A stretch of 64,000 nucleotides of DNA from Nostoc linckia NIES-25. GTDB taxonomy: Bacteria > Cyanobacteriota > Cyanobacteriia > Cyanobacteriales > Nostocaceae. Within the stretch, counting starts at the first letter, position 1; the number at the start of each line of letters is the position of its first letter. The notes under the pieces were generated by a model. It had not been told where the DNA came from and did not search any database. It saw only the letters and a program-made list of their open reading frames with translations. Position numbers and translations under genes: made by a program. The stretch is from the NCBI RefSeq assembly GCF_002368035.1, contig NZ_AP018222.1, forward strand, positions 1,797,836-1,861,835. Direction: 5' to 3'. Of the stretch, positions 51,866-60,679 are shown in pieces.

Positions 51866-53659
51866 TCACTTCAACCCCAATTCTTCCTTCAACGCCTCTG
51901 GCACATTAACTGCTTTCTCAAGTCCCCGCACGCTTTCCCACTGCTGCTTTTGACCCCAGGTCATTTGTTCCATGTTGGCGTCGCTGAGGTCGGCACCTCC
52001 CAAGATGGCGCTGCTGAGATTACTATGGCTGAGATTTGCACCATTGAGAAGCGCACCACTAAGGTTACTACCGCTGAGGTTAGCACTATTGAGGTTGGCA
52101 TAGCTGAGGTCTGTGCCGAAAAGTATGGCATCGGTGAGGTCTGCACCACTCAGGTCGGCGTCGTTGAGAATTACGCCGCTGAGGTCGGCTTCGTTGAGAG
52201 TCACTCGACTCAGGTCTACGCCGCTGAGGTCAGCGCCTAAGAACATGGCACCGTCGAGTCTGGCGTTGCTGAGCTTGGCGCCATTGAGTTTGGCGTAACT
52301 GAGGTCGGCGGCGATAAGGATGGCGCCCTTCAGGTTGGTACTGAAAAGAATTGTGTCGCTGAGGTTCGTACCGTTGAGGATAGCGTGACTTAAGTCAGCA
52401 CCGCTGAGGTCGCCACGGCAAAGGTCGGCATGGCTAAGGTTGGTGTTGCTGAGGTTGGCGTCACTCAAATTGGCACCGAAAAGGATGGCGTTGCTGAGGT
52501 CAGCACAGTTGAGGTCGGTACTGCTGAGGTCGGCGCGGTTGAGGTCGGCGGCTTTTAGGTTGGCACGACTGAGGTTAGCACTACTAAGGTCAGCGCGGCT
52601 AAGGTTGGCGTGGTTCAAATTTGCACAGCTGAGGTTGGCACCGCTAAGGTTGGCGCTGCTGAGGTCGGCACCGCTAAGGTTGGCACCGCTAAGGTTAGCG
52701 CCGCTGAGGTTGGCATCACCAAGGTTAGTAGCGCTGAGGTTAGCACCGCTGAAGTTGACTCCTGTTAAGTTGGCATCGCCAAGATAAGCACGGCTGAGGT
52801 TGGCGTTGCTAAAGTCTACTCCAGTCAGGTTAGCATCGCCGAGATAAGCACCGATAAAGTTGCCGCTTTTGAGAAATTGCCTGATTATACTGCTAAAGTT
52901 GCCAATTTCTAGGGCATCGCTGTAGTTAATAATTCGCAGGAGTTGGGATGTGAAAAAATTGTCTGTGTCTGGTTGAGCAGATGGATAGAAAATGATTTTT
53001 TGTTGGAGTCGATCGCGTGTTTGGGCGTAGCGGTGTAACTCTAGCAGTAAAATCAGCACGTTAAGCCCTGTATATATATCTACCTGTCTCAGCCCGATCG
53101 CAATATTTTTTGCTGCCAACTGTAACATTTTTTTCTGAGGTAGGTTATCCTCTGGTGTGGCATCAATAAACTCTCCCTGACACCAACGATGATAAAAATC
53201 TTCTAACCGCCAAAAAAGTACTTCTATGTTAATTTTTTTATCTGTAACCGCGAATTCCATCACATCGTTGACTATTTCGGGTTTCAGCGCACCGTTACCT
53301 AGTAAATCGTAAATCTCCTCGTGCATCTGGCGATCGCCCACTGCAAAACATAACCCAGCAGGTTGCCTAGTCAATATCTTTTCGTCTATCTTAGAATTCC
53401 AAGTGTTCCCTGTGAATGTCCATTTTTCTAAACTTTTTTGCAGTTTTTCAGACAATAAGTATTCTGGCAAATTATCTTGAACAAATTTAAGGCTTTCGTC
53501 TGGTTCTTTAATACTTTTTCTTAGAGGCAAAACTGCTTTTGTTTCCGCAGATGTACTTTTTGGCATCTCTTGGAACCTTGTACCTCTCACATAATTTGTC
53601 AGCAGCTTCCAGACTTGAGATAAATATGTTGACATTTCTGTGCCCGTTGATACATTCAA
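51866..53659 (-). CDS. Large pentapeptide-repeat protein
   Basis: The 597-residue protein has about 260 N-terminal residues of unknown fold (charged, KFVQDNLPEYLLSEKLQKSLEKW...). About 300 residues of A(D/N)LSxx pentapeptides follow, for example ANLSGANLSGANLSGADLSS, forming a long right-handed quadrilateral beta-helix of roughly 60 repeats. The tail ends EALKEELGLK. Such repeats act as rigid scaffolds. Some mimic DNA (Qnr-like), but no gyrase link can be claimed. The repetitive coding DNA produces long open frames on the opposite strand, which are artefacts. Confidence 0.9.
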   Translation of the reverse strand: MNVSTGTEMSTYLSQVWKLLTNYVRGTRFQEMPKSTSAETKAVLPLRKSIKEPDESLKFVQDNLPEYLLSEKLQKSLEKWTFTGNTWNSKIDEKILTRQPAGLCFAVGDRQMHEEIYDLLGNGALKPEIVNDVMEFAVTDKKINIEVLFWRLEDFYHRWCQGEFIDATPEDNLPQKKMLQLAAKNIAIGLRQVDIYTGLNVLILLLELHRYAQTRDRLQQKIIFYPSAQPDTDNFFTSQLLRIINYSDALEIGNFSSIIRQFLKSGNFIGAYLGDANLTGVDFSNANLSRAYLGDANLTGVNFSGANLSATNLGDANLSGANLSGANLSGADLSSANLSGANLSCANLNHANLSRADLSSANLSRANLKAADLNRADLSSTDLNCADLSNAILFGANLSDANLSNTNLSHADLCRGDLSGADLSHAILNGTNLSDTILFSTNLKGAILIAADLSYAKLNGAKLSNARLDGAMFLGADLSGVDLSRVTLNEADLSGVILNDADLSGADLTDAILFGTDLSYANLNSANLSGSNLSGALLNGANLSHSNLSSAILGGADLSDANMEQMTWGQKQQWESVRGLEKAVNVPEALKEELGLK

Positions 53660-54127
53660 TGTAATTGTTTTGATTATTCCGGACTAAAATTTTTTCTGTT
53701 GCTAGTTTGCTTTCCACGACCAAAATACTCGTATAAATACTTACTGTTTATGCTTGTAAATTGGCGATCGCATTTGTTGAAAGCATTGGTATAAGGGGTT
53801 TTGAGCCTAAAACTGATACTGTTGGTGTAAATAAATTGTCAAGTGAAAAATTATTGCAAAAATGACATAGTTTTGCGGCGTTGGCGAATTCGTTATATTT
53901 TTTTCCCACGAGATTTACTACTCTGATGTAAAAATAATACTTACTCTTTGTGAGAGACGCAATTATTAGGAAAAATCCTACTGTAAAACAGCACAAAAAA
54001 CCGGAAAAAAGCCGATTAAAATTGAAGTCAAAGTTTGCTGCTTGATATAAAGCAGGTACTGAATCAACACAAGACGGACTGCGTAGCTTTGCAAAAGTTA
54101 AAACTTAACGAAAGATTGTTATTGGGG
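53660..54127. other. Divergent spacer, no supported gene
   Basis: AT-rich sequence between the pentapeptide and metalloprotease genes. An 82-codon minus-strand frame at 53748-53996 is not convincing. Promoters of both flanking genes should lie here. Confidence 0.45.
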
Positions 54128-57127
54128 ATGAATGCGATGACCAGATTAAGCTTTTATATGATTTTGTTACAAAGTTTATTTTTAGGAATAGTAACGACTA
54201 GCACCAAGTCATTGGCTGTTAATGTAGTTAATTCATTGTCTACCAACCATCAGACACTGTTAGTCACAGATACAAGTAAACAAAAGTCTAATAGCTCCTC
54301 AACTATAAAAACTTCTTCAACCGAAACCTCCACCTTATCGCCACAAGAGATCGATACTCGCCCCCAACACAGGCTAGCAGCAAGGCAAGTTTGGGTACTC
54401 AATCAAAATAAAAAAGTAGAGCCTCAATCGTTTATGTGGGTAGTAAAAGACCCGAAAAAAGCACCACAGCAACCATTTTTGCAAGTTGCTAAACCGCCAC
54501 AAAAACCGAATTCCAAACCGAATTCTAGTGCTAAACCAGAAGCCAAGGACGACTTAGAGGCGTTTGATGAAGTAGTCAAAGATACTGTCAAGCAGGGAGG
54601 ATTGTTCGCGCTTTATCGGAATAAAGAGAAGAATAAAATTTATTTAGAAATTAAACCAGAGCAACTGAATAAAAATTTTCTCGCTGCGGCAACCTTGGAA
54701 TCAGGCATTGGCGAACGAGGTATTTACAGCGGTATGCCTTTGCAAGATTTTTTATTTTATTTCCGACGGGTGGACAATAATTTACAATTTGTAATTCGCA
54801 ATGTCAATTTCCGGACTCGCGAGGGAGATCCGCAAGTGCGATCGCTTGCCCGTTCTTTTAGCGACTCTGTTCTCTACAATATTTCTATTAAAAGCATTCA
54901 TCCGCAACGCAAAACCATTCTCATCGACTTGGGCGATTTGTTACTCACAGACTTAGCGGGATTATCTTTAAGTTTGGGAGTCCCAGGAGCCACAGACCAG
55001 TCGTATTTCGGTAATTCTAAAGCTTTTCCCCAAAATGTAGAAGTTGAGTCAGTTTTAAATTTCTCTGGTGGTAAAGACAGTGAAACCCCAAGCTTTGCCT
55101 CACTAGCTGATAACCGTGGTTTTACGTTACGCGTCCACTATAGCCTCTCTCAACTTCCTGATAACAATTATCGCTCCCGGATTGCTGACGATCGCATCGG
55201 CTATTTTATCACCGCCTACCAAGATTTATCCAAAGACGATCGCGGCGATTCTTTTGTCCGTTACATTAACCGCTGGAACTTGGAAAAAGAAGACCCAAAA
55301 GCAGCAATTTCTCGTCCCAAAAAACCGATTGTCTTTTGGATTGATAACGCTGTGCCCTTAGAATACCGCGATGCGATCCAAGAAGGCATTCTGATGTGGA
55401 ACAAAGCCTTCCTCAAAGCGGGATTCAAGGATGCCATTGAAGTCCGCCAAATGCCAGATGACGCTACTTGGGACCCAGCAGATATTCGTTACAACACGAT
55501 TCGCTGGATTAACACTGTAGATGGATACTTTGCAATGGGGCCATCCCGCGTTAACCCGTTGACTGGAGAAATTTTAGATGCAGACATTCTTGTAGATGCT
55601 AGTTTTGTGCGGGCACTCAAAAATGAATATCGCAAAATTGTCCAACCCAACCAAGCACAAAATACCGCTACTTTATCGGCATTGATGCAAAATCGTTTAC
55701 TTTGCGCCAATGGTTTAAATGCCAAAGAGAAAAATACGCCACAAGCATCCCAAGGGTTTTTGAATCATTTGTCTAAAATGGCAGGCGAGTACGATTTGTG
55801 TTATGGGATGGAAGCAGCGAATCAGTTTGCCTTTGGTTCCCTGGCAATGTCACTGCTGCCAGATACCACGCCCAATCAAAGCCAGGTGAAAGAATACATC
55901 AATCAATATTTGCGTTTAATCATCGCCCATGAAGTTGGACATACCCTTGGTTTACGCCATAACTTCCGCGGTAGTACGCTGCTAGCACCGGAAGAAATGA
56001 ATAATACGGAAATTACTAAAACAAAAGGTTTGACAACTTCCGTGATGGACTATATTCCCCCAAACATTGCTCCCCAAGGTACAAAACAGGGAGATTATTT
56101 TCCCAGTATGGTGGGGGTTTATGATGAATGGGCGATTAAGTACGGTTACGTACCAATTGAAACATCAACTCCTGTAGCGGAAAAGTCAATTTTAGAGGAG
56201 ATAGCTGCACAATCTTACAAACCTGAGTTGAGTTATTCCACCGACGAAGATGTGTATGATCTCGATCCGACCGCTGACGCCTGGGATAACAGCGGCAATG
56301 TGCTGCTTTATTCTCAGTGGCAGCTGAATAATTCCCGTGTGATGTGGGAACGTCTTGATAAGCGTTTTCCAATTGATGGAGATAGTTACAGCGATGTCAG
56401 CGAACGTTTTAGTACAGTATTGGGTAACTATTTTCAGCAAATATACTACACCACAAAATACATCGGCGGTCAGTCTTTCTACCGCGTCCACCCCAACGAA
56501 ATACCGTCAGGAGTAGGGCAACGGCGATTACCATTTGAACCAGTACCAGTTGAACAACAACGTCAGGCTTTAGAAACACTGCAAAAATATCTATTTGCCG
56601 AAGATGCCCTCAGCTTTTCGCCAGAACTGCTGAATAAATTAGCACCTTCCCGTTGGCGGCATTGGGGTAGTTATCCCCAAGTTGGTCGTTTGGATTATCC
56701 AATTCACGATCTGGTGTTATTGTTGCAGGGTTCGGTGTTGCGAGATCTACTCTCAGGCGATCGCCTTTCTCGTCTCAAAGATATCGAACTCAAAACTAAG
56801 CAAGAAAATGCACTGACTCTTCCAGAACTATTTGACACATTACAGTCAGGTATTTGGACGGAAGTCATCAAACCAAAAGGTAAACCAATGAAGATTGCCA
56901 GCTTGCGGCGAGGCTTGCAGCGTGAATACTTAGACATTTTAAGCAACATGGTGTTACGCAAAGAATATGTTCCAGAAGATGCTCGGACTTTGGCATGGTA
57001 TAAACTCAAACAATTGGATGATAAACTCAAAGATGTTAATTCCGATGATGAATATACCAAAGCGCATATCCTAGAAACACGCGATCGCATTGAGAAAATC
57101 TTGAATGCGCCGTTGCAAGCGAATTAA
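54128..57127 (+). CDS. Secreted zinc metalloprotease (DUF5117/DUF4953 family)
   Basis: The protein is about 999 residues from the ATG at 54128. That start is used because a signal peptide (FYMILLQSLFLGIVTTSTKS) follows it, while the TTG frame adds 31 residues. A Ser/Pro/Lys-rich linker lies at about 45-170. A DUF5117-type beta-rich region follows (ESGIGERGIYSGMPLQDFLFYFRRVDN...). The protease domain has the zinc motif HEVGHTLGLRH from His601, followed by SVMDYIPPNIA with a Met-turn-like Met. The C-terminal DUF4953 part covers the rest. It resembles metzincins; the substrate is unknown. It would act in the periplasm or outside the cell. Confidence 0.9.
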   Translation: MNAMTRLSFYMILLQSLFLGIVTTSTKSLAVNVVNSLSTNHQTLLVTDTSKQKSNSSSTIKTSSTETSTLSPQEIDTRPQHRLAARQVWVLNQNKKVEPQSFMWVVKDPKKAPQQPFLQVAKPPQKPNSKPNSSAKPEAKDDLEAFDEVVKDTVKQGGLFALYRNKEKNKIYLEIKPEQLNKNFLAAATLESGIGERGIYSGMPLQDFLFYFRRVDNNLQFVIRNVNFRTREGDPQVRSLARSFSDSVLYNISIKSIHPQRKTILIDLGDLLLTDLAGLSLSLGVPGATDQSYFGNSKAFPQNVEVESVLNFSGGKDSETPSFASLADNRGFTLRVHYSLSQLPDNNYRSRIADDRIGYFITAYQDLSKDDRGDSFVRYINRWNLEKEDPKAAISRPKKPIVFWIDNAVPLEYRDAIQEGILMWNKAFLKAGFKDAIEVRQMPDDATWDPADIRYNTIRWINTVDGYFAMGPSRVNPLTGEILDADILVDASFVRALKNEYRKIVQPNQAQNTATLSALMQNRLLCANGLNAKEKNTPQASQGFLNHLSKMAGEYDLCYGMEAANQFAFGSLAMSLLPDTTPNQSQVKEYINQYLRLIIAHEVGHTLGLRHNFRGSTLLAPEEMNNTEITKTKGLTTSVMDYIPPNIAPQGTKQGDYFPSMVGVYDEWAIKYGYVPIETSTPVAEKSILEEIAAQSYKPELSYSTDEDVYDLDPTADAWDNSGNVLLYSQWQLNNSRVMWERLDKRFPIDGDSYSDVSERFSTVLGNYFQQIYYTTKYIGGQSFYRVHPNEIPSGVGQRRLPFEPVPVEQQRQALETLQKYLFAEDALSFSPELLNKLAPSRWRHWGSYPQVGRLDYPIHDLVLLLQGSVLRDLLSGDRLSRLKDIELKTKQENALTLPELFDTLQSGIWTEVIKPKGKPMKIASLRRGLQREYLDILSNMVLRKEYVPEDARTLAWYKLKQLDDKLKDVNSDDEYTKAHILETRDRIEKILNAPLQAN

Positions 57128-57139
57128 ACCAATTCGCAA

Positions 57140-57264
57140 TAGACCTCTTGCAAAAGTCCCCTAACACCCCACCCCCAGCCCCTCCCCGCGAGCGGGGAGG
57201 GGAGACTTTGACGTAAGTCAAAGGCGGGGTGGGGTTCTTTTTTTTGATTTATGCAAGAAGTCTA
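57140..57264. mobile_element. 125-bp MITE with TA-type ends, copy 2
   Basis: Nearly identical to 11646-11770: TAGACCTCTTGCAAAAGTCCCC at the left, AAGAAGTCTA at the right, and the same GC hairpin (CTCCCCGCGAGCGGGGAG). It begins 13 bases after the metalloprotease stop and may act as its terminator (hairpin then TTCTTTTTTTTG). Confidence 0.85.
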
Positions 57265-57326
57265 ATGACCAAGAAAAGGGGAAAGGGGAAAGGGAGGGAC
57301 TTAAACCCCCAAAGTTAGTTAAAAAA

Positions 57327-57354
57327 GTAGAGACGCGATTAATCGCGTCTCTAC
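57327..57354. repeat. Palindromic repeat of the GTAGAGACG family
   Basis: A perfect 28-base palindrome with CGCGATTAATCGCG core, the same as 2437. Confidence 0.85.
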
Positions 57355-57412
57355 CTTCATTACAAAACTGTACTTCCGACTTCCGACTTCTAACTTCTTT
57401 AATTATGAATTA

Positions 57413-57811
57413 TCATCTTCTATTGCGAAGAATATGGATAGCTGCGCCACCGGCTGCGCCACCGACACCTTTTTTCCAAGTACTTCTACAACCACCGGTA
57501 AACGTGCCTGCTAATATGTTAGCCCCTGCACCGACTCCGGCATCTTGAAGTAAGTTACGGTTTTTGCGATTACTTCTAAGACCATTAGCACCGTTAACAG
57601 CAGCGCCAGAAAGACCACCTCTAATGCCGTTATCGAATGCGGAACCACATCTTGTTATCGCTCCAGTTACTATACCAGCACCAGCTCCAATAGCTGCATC
57701 TTCTATGACTCGACTATCAGCAGCAGCAGGTTGAGCAGGAATTAAGCTGACACCAGCCAAACTTGCAGCCATGAGGCTAGGTAGAAATGTGCGTTTTAGT
57801 AATTGATTCAT
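57413..57811 (-). CDS. Secreted glycine-zipper-like protein
   Basis: The 132-residue protein has a signal peptide (LLKRTFLPSLMAASLAGVSLIPAQPAAA, cleavage near AAA-DS). Two glycine/alanine-rich segments follow (AAIGAGAGIVTGAITRCG and AGVGAGANILAGTFTGGC), and a third near the C-terminus (GVGGAAGGAAIHILRNRR). G-x-x-x-G spacing suggests glycine-zipper packing in a membrane or envelope. Two cysteines could pair. The function is unknown. It has no close operon partner. Confidence 0.75.
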   Translation of the reverse strand: MNQLLKRTFLPSLMAASLAGVSLIPAQPAAADSRVIEDAAIGAGAGIVTGAITRCGSAFDNGIRGGLSGAAVNGANGLRSNRKNRNLLQDAGVGAGANILAGTFTGGCRSTWKKGVGGAAGGAAIHILRNRR

Positions 57812-57995
57812 GGTGATACTTTGGAAAATCTAACAGTGACAGAACAATCAAAACTGTTGCATTCGTAAATACTTATATTTCTAGTTTAGACAAAAGCAAC
57901 AGTTTTGTTGGTTGTCTAAATAAACATCGGGTTTTTGGCCCTGTAATGCATTTTGAAATTTTAGGATTAAGAACGGTTGGTGCTGCTGATTTTTA

Positions 57996-58730
57996 CTAAC
58001 TACTCAACGCCTTTAAAAACCGTTGCAAACTCTTAAACACATTGGGCTTTCTCCCAGGTATAGCGTTGGTTGTTGTTTGGGGTTGTCCCTTCATCAGGAT
58101 GAGATCTAATTCATCACCCGATGGTTTTGTGGGTAATTCGGCAATTAATTGATATTCACCGCCGTTTTCCACCCAAATTTCCCACTGTCCTGGGTAGCAG
58201 CGATATAAGGCAGTTTGCTCGTCTATCGGGCGCAGGTAATAGACGGATTCAATGGTATTGATGAAACGATCGCGGATTTTTCTAGCTGCATAACCAATAC
58301 CCACAGTTCCAGCATCTTCAAGGCGGGGATTTAAAAATACTAAAGGGCGATCGCCAATTACTTCACATAATTTTTCTAACTGCGGTACTTCTACGGAAGT
58401 AGGGGAGATGAATAAGAAAATTTCATCTTCTGGCTGAATTTTTGTTTGCAACGAAGCAGCCCTCCCCGTCCCGATATCCAAAATTTGAAATGGCGCATCA
58501 GCCCAATCGCGGCGGGCTAAGGCCGCAGCCCCAGCGTCAGCAAAGAAAATCTTCAAGCGAGAATCGTATTCAGCAAACAACGGCACAAATTGTTCCGCCA
58601 CAGGCATAAGTTTCAGTTCTGGGAACAGGAAATCAACTTGTAGGCGATTACAGCCATCAGCAAGGGCGGCTTTGACAGCTGTCTGAGATTGGGCGATCGC
58701 ATCTTCAAGACTATTGGGAAGTTCACTCAT
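57996..58730 (-). CDS. DUF1995 protein (LPA3-like)
   Basis: The 244-residue protein has the DUF1995 pattern: SLEDAIAQSQTAVKAALADGCNRLQVDFLFPELKLMPVAEQF at the start, IFFADAGAAALARRDW, FLFISPTSVEVPQLEKLCE, PLVFLNPRLEDAGTVGIGYAARKIRDRFINTIESVYYLRPID. Related plastid proteins, for example LPA3, are needed for photosystem II accumulation. A photosynthesis-linked role is thus suggested by family only. A start close to ATG 58730 fits the conserved N-terminus. Confidence 0.87.
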   Translation of the reverse strand: MSELPNSLEDAIAQSQTAVKAALADGCNRLQVDFLFPELKLMPVAEQFVPLFAEYDSRLKIFFADAGAAALARRDWADAPFQILDIGTGRAASLQTKIQPEDEIFLFISPTSVEVPQLEKLCEVIGDRPLVFLNPRLEDAGTVGIGYAARKIRDRFINTIESVYYLRPIDEQTALYRCYPGQWEIWVENGGEYQLIAELPTKPSGDELDLILMKGQPQTTTNAIPGRKPNVFKSLQRFLKALSS

Positions 58731-58881
58731 GATTTATTATCTTGGTTTAGCATTACTTCTATTGTTCCAGCATTGGCTGTGATTTTCGTTAGCACCAGCA
58801 CAAAGCCATTGGGCAACGCTTGAAATCCTAGCAGTTCTGCCAAGGAATGTGATGCTGAGTAAAGTACGAACTATTCCCAAC

Positions 58882-59283
58882 CTACTCAACCCAGTTTTCT
58901 AGTGATAACGTAGGAATGCGAGAGAACTCTCGAATATTATTGGTGACAAGGGTAACTCCTAAACTTAACGCATGAGCAGCAATGAGCATATCCATTGCGC
59001 CAATAATAAGTCCTCTGGTTTCTAAATCGCTTCTGATATTGCCGTAAATTGTTGCAGATGCTTGATTAAATTCAACGATTTCTAGAGGTAGGAGAAATTG
59101 CAGCAGGGCAGCACGGTTTTTCTGTTGTTGTTGGCTTTTAGCAACTCCATATTCGAGTTCGGCAACAGTGATGGAAGAGACACGAACATCAGAAATGCTA
59201 AGAGTTTGAAATTTATCTACTACTTTTTGGGGTTTTTGCTTGATTAGGTAAATGCAGATGTTGGTATCAAGCAGGTATCGCAT
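58882..59283 (-). CDS. vapC: VapC-type PIN-domain toxin
   Basis: The 133-residue PIN ribonuclease begins MRYLLDTNICIYLIKQKP with the first catalytic Asp. SSITVAELEYGVAKS follows with the Glu, GAMDMLIAAHALSLGVTLVTNN with the third acidic residue, and then FSRIPTLSLENW. All four acidic positions look present. Its ATG directly follows the stop codon of the antitoxin gene (zero gap), so the two are translationally coupled. The target is probably tRNA or mRNA. Confidence 0.93.
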   Translation of the reverse strand: MRYLLDTNICIYLIKQKPQKVVDKFQTLSISDVRVSSITVAELEYGVAKSQQQQKNRAALLQFLLPLEIVEFNQASATIYGNIRSDLETRGLIIGAMDMLIAAHALSLGVTLVTNNIREFSRIPTLSLENWVE

Positions 59284-59511
59284 TTAGAAGTCCTCTCTGG
59301 TGTCGAGGAACGGCTGATCTCTAGTAGTCATGAAGTCATCGGAGAAATTGTCTAGACTATCAATGAGGGGTTGCCAGGGGTTATCTTTGGCAATAAGAAC
59401 AATGGCATTACCAATTTTTTTAATATAGACTTCAGTGCCAGTGAGTTGAAAGTCTTCGGGCAAAATAACGATTTGGTGAGTGCCATCAGTGGTGAGTTTA
59501 GCAGTATTCAT
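59284..59511 (-). CDS. vapB: VapB/AbrB-type antitoxin
   Basis: The 75-residue protein has a swapped-hairpin AbrB-like N-terminus (NTAKLTTDGTHQIVILPEDFQLTGTEVYIKKIGNAIVLIAK) for operator binding. An acidic C-terminal tail (SLDNFSDDFMTTRDQPFLDTREDF) would wrap the toxin. The ATG at 59511 with AGGA 8 bases upstream is preferred over a TTG 13 codons earlier. It is first in the pair and probably represses its own promoter. Confidence 0.9.
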   Translation of the reverse strand: MNTAKLTTDGTHQIVILPEDFQLTGTEVYIKKIGNAIVLIAKDNPWQPLIDSLDNFSDDFMTTRDQPFLDTREDF

Positions 59512-59559
59512 ATTTTTTCCTACTTTTGGGTGTTTCAAATCAATTGCCAATGAGTTTAG

Positions 59560-60450
59560 CTAATTATCTAAAGATTGAAGGTAGTTGGGAATGATATATT
59601 GATTTTTAAATTTTTCTTCTTTATTTTTCATTTCTTGCTTTGCTAACCCCATCAATTCCCTATCTTGATGTTTAATAAATTGATTAACAATATCGTTGAT
59701 TGCTAACTCTTCGCATAAATCGTATGCAGAGATAGCAGAAAAATTAATTGATTTACATTCAGCAAAACCAAAAACATATCTACCATTATTAAGTGGTAAA
59801 ATTGCCAAACATCCCCATGCAAATTCATCAATATCGTGTCCTTTAATTATTTTTGGTAAATATGTTATACAAAACTTTTGTTTGTATAAATCATGTAAAT
59901 ATAATCTCGACTGTGCAAAAGGGTCTTGGTCAATAAATGAAAACCAACAAAAGGGTTCATCAAATGGAACTAGACCCTTATCTTGCGCTTCATAAAAAGC
60001 TTTTTCTAGAAACCAAGTTTCAACAAGCCAGCCTGCTAAAGAATCAAATCTTCCTGCAAAAATTGAGCGGCTGTTAAATTTTTGCAGTTGGCCAATTTCT
60101 TTAAGAAAATCGCTAGTAATCCTAAATATAGGAATTTCAAACTTTTTGCATATCGAATTTTTTAATTTATCGTTTCTGATAGACTTTTGATAGCGTCTAT
60201 GAGATTCTTCATCAAATTCTATAACAAACTCTGTAGATAAATGCCTTCCTGTAGTAACAACGAAATCAAAATGAGCTTTGAGTGCATACTCATACTCATC
60301 ATCGGTTATACCAGAATTTTCAATTTCTACAATATCTCGTATTCCAACTTTAGTAAGCACTTGTGCATCATATTTATAAGCAACTTTTTTTAGTTCTTCA
60401 TTAGTAAATATTTCGTACTTATTTACAAGTAAATTTTTCTTTCGCTTCAT
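59560..60450 (-). CDS. DUF2726 nuclease-like protein
   Basis: The 296-residue protein contains a DUF2726-type segment (about 60-112): ALKAHFDFVVTTGRHLSTEFVIEFDEESHRRY, then D-K-L-K-N and ICKKFEIPIFRI. The D...E-x-D layout is that of a PD-(D/E)XK-like nuclease fold. The remaining C-terminal 180 residues match nothing I know. It is close to vapB (48 bases upstream of its start in transcription order) and shares strand, but belongs to no known module. The region is AT-rich compared with neighbours, consistent with acquisition. Confidence 0.72.
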   Translation of the reverse strand: MKRKKNLLVNKYEIFTNEELKKVAYKYDAQVLTKVGIRDIVEIENSGITDDEYEYALKAHFDFVVTTGRHLSTEFVIEFDEESHRRYQKSIRNDKLKNSICKKFEIPIFRITSDFLKEIGQLQKFNSRSIFAGRFDSLAGWLVETWFLEKAFYEAQDKGLVPFDEPFCWFSFIDQDPFAQSRLYLHDLYKQKFCITYLPKIIKGHDIDEFAWGCLAILPLNNGRYVFGFAECKSINFSAISAYDLCEELAINDIVNQFIKHQDRELMGLAKQEMKNKEEKFKNQYIIPNYLQSLDN

Positions 60451-60679
60451 AGTTTTTTATAAAAACTGAAAAGGCATTTGACAGGATTGTTCTTTCATAT
60501 CTTGCAGGGAGGTAGAAACACTCCCACAAATGGTGTATCTAAATTTTAGGGTTGCTGAGTTAGAATATGAAATTCAAAAATCAACTCTTATCAAATCTTA
60601 CTCTTTGCGCCTCTCTTACGTCATACGTAAAACTAATTCATATATCTACTCAGCAATACTTAAATTTGAGTATGAACAG

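Noticed and set aside
52113..52787. Long plus-strand frames rich in Leu/Arg/Ser-Ala repeats opposite the pentapeptide gene
   Set aside because: Antisense shadows of the repetitive A-D/N-L-S-x coding sequence.
53748..53996. 82-codon minus-strand frame between the pentapeptide and metalloprotease genes
   Set aside because: Protein-like in places but without recognisable family, ribosome-binding site or conserved context; probably chance in AT-rich DNA.
54035..54127. TTG-started extension of the metalloprotease
   Set aside because: It would push the signal peptide 31 residues inward. The ATG at 54128 gives a normal secretory N-terminus.
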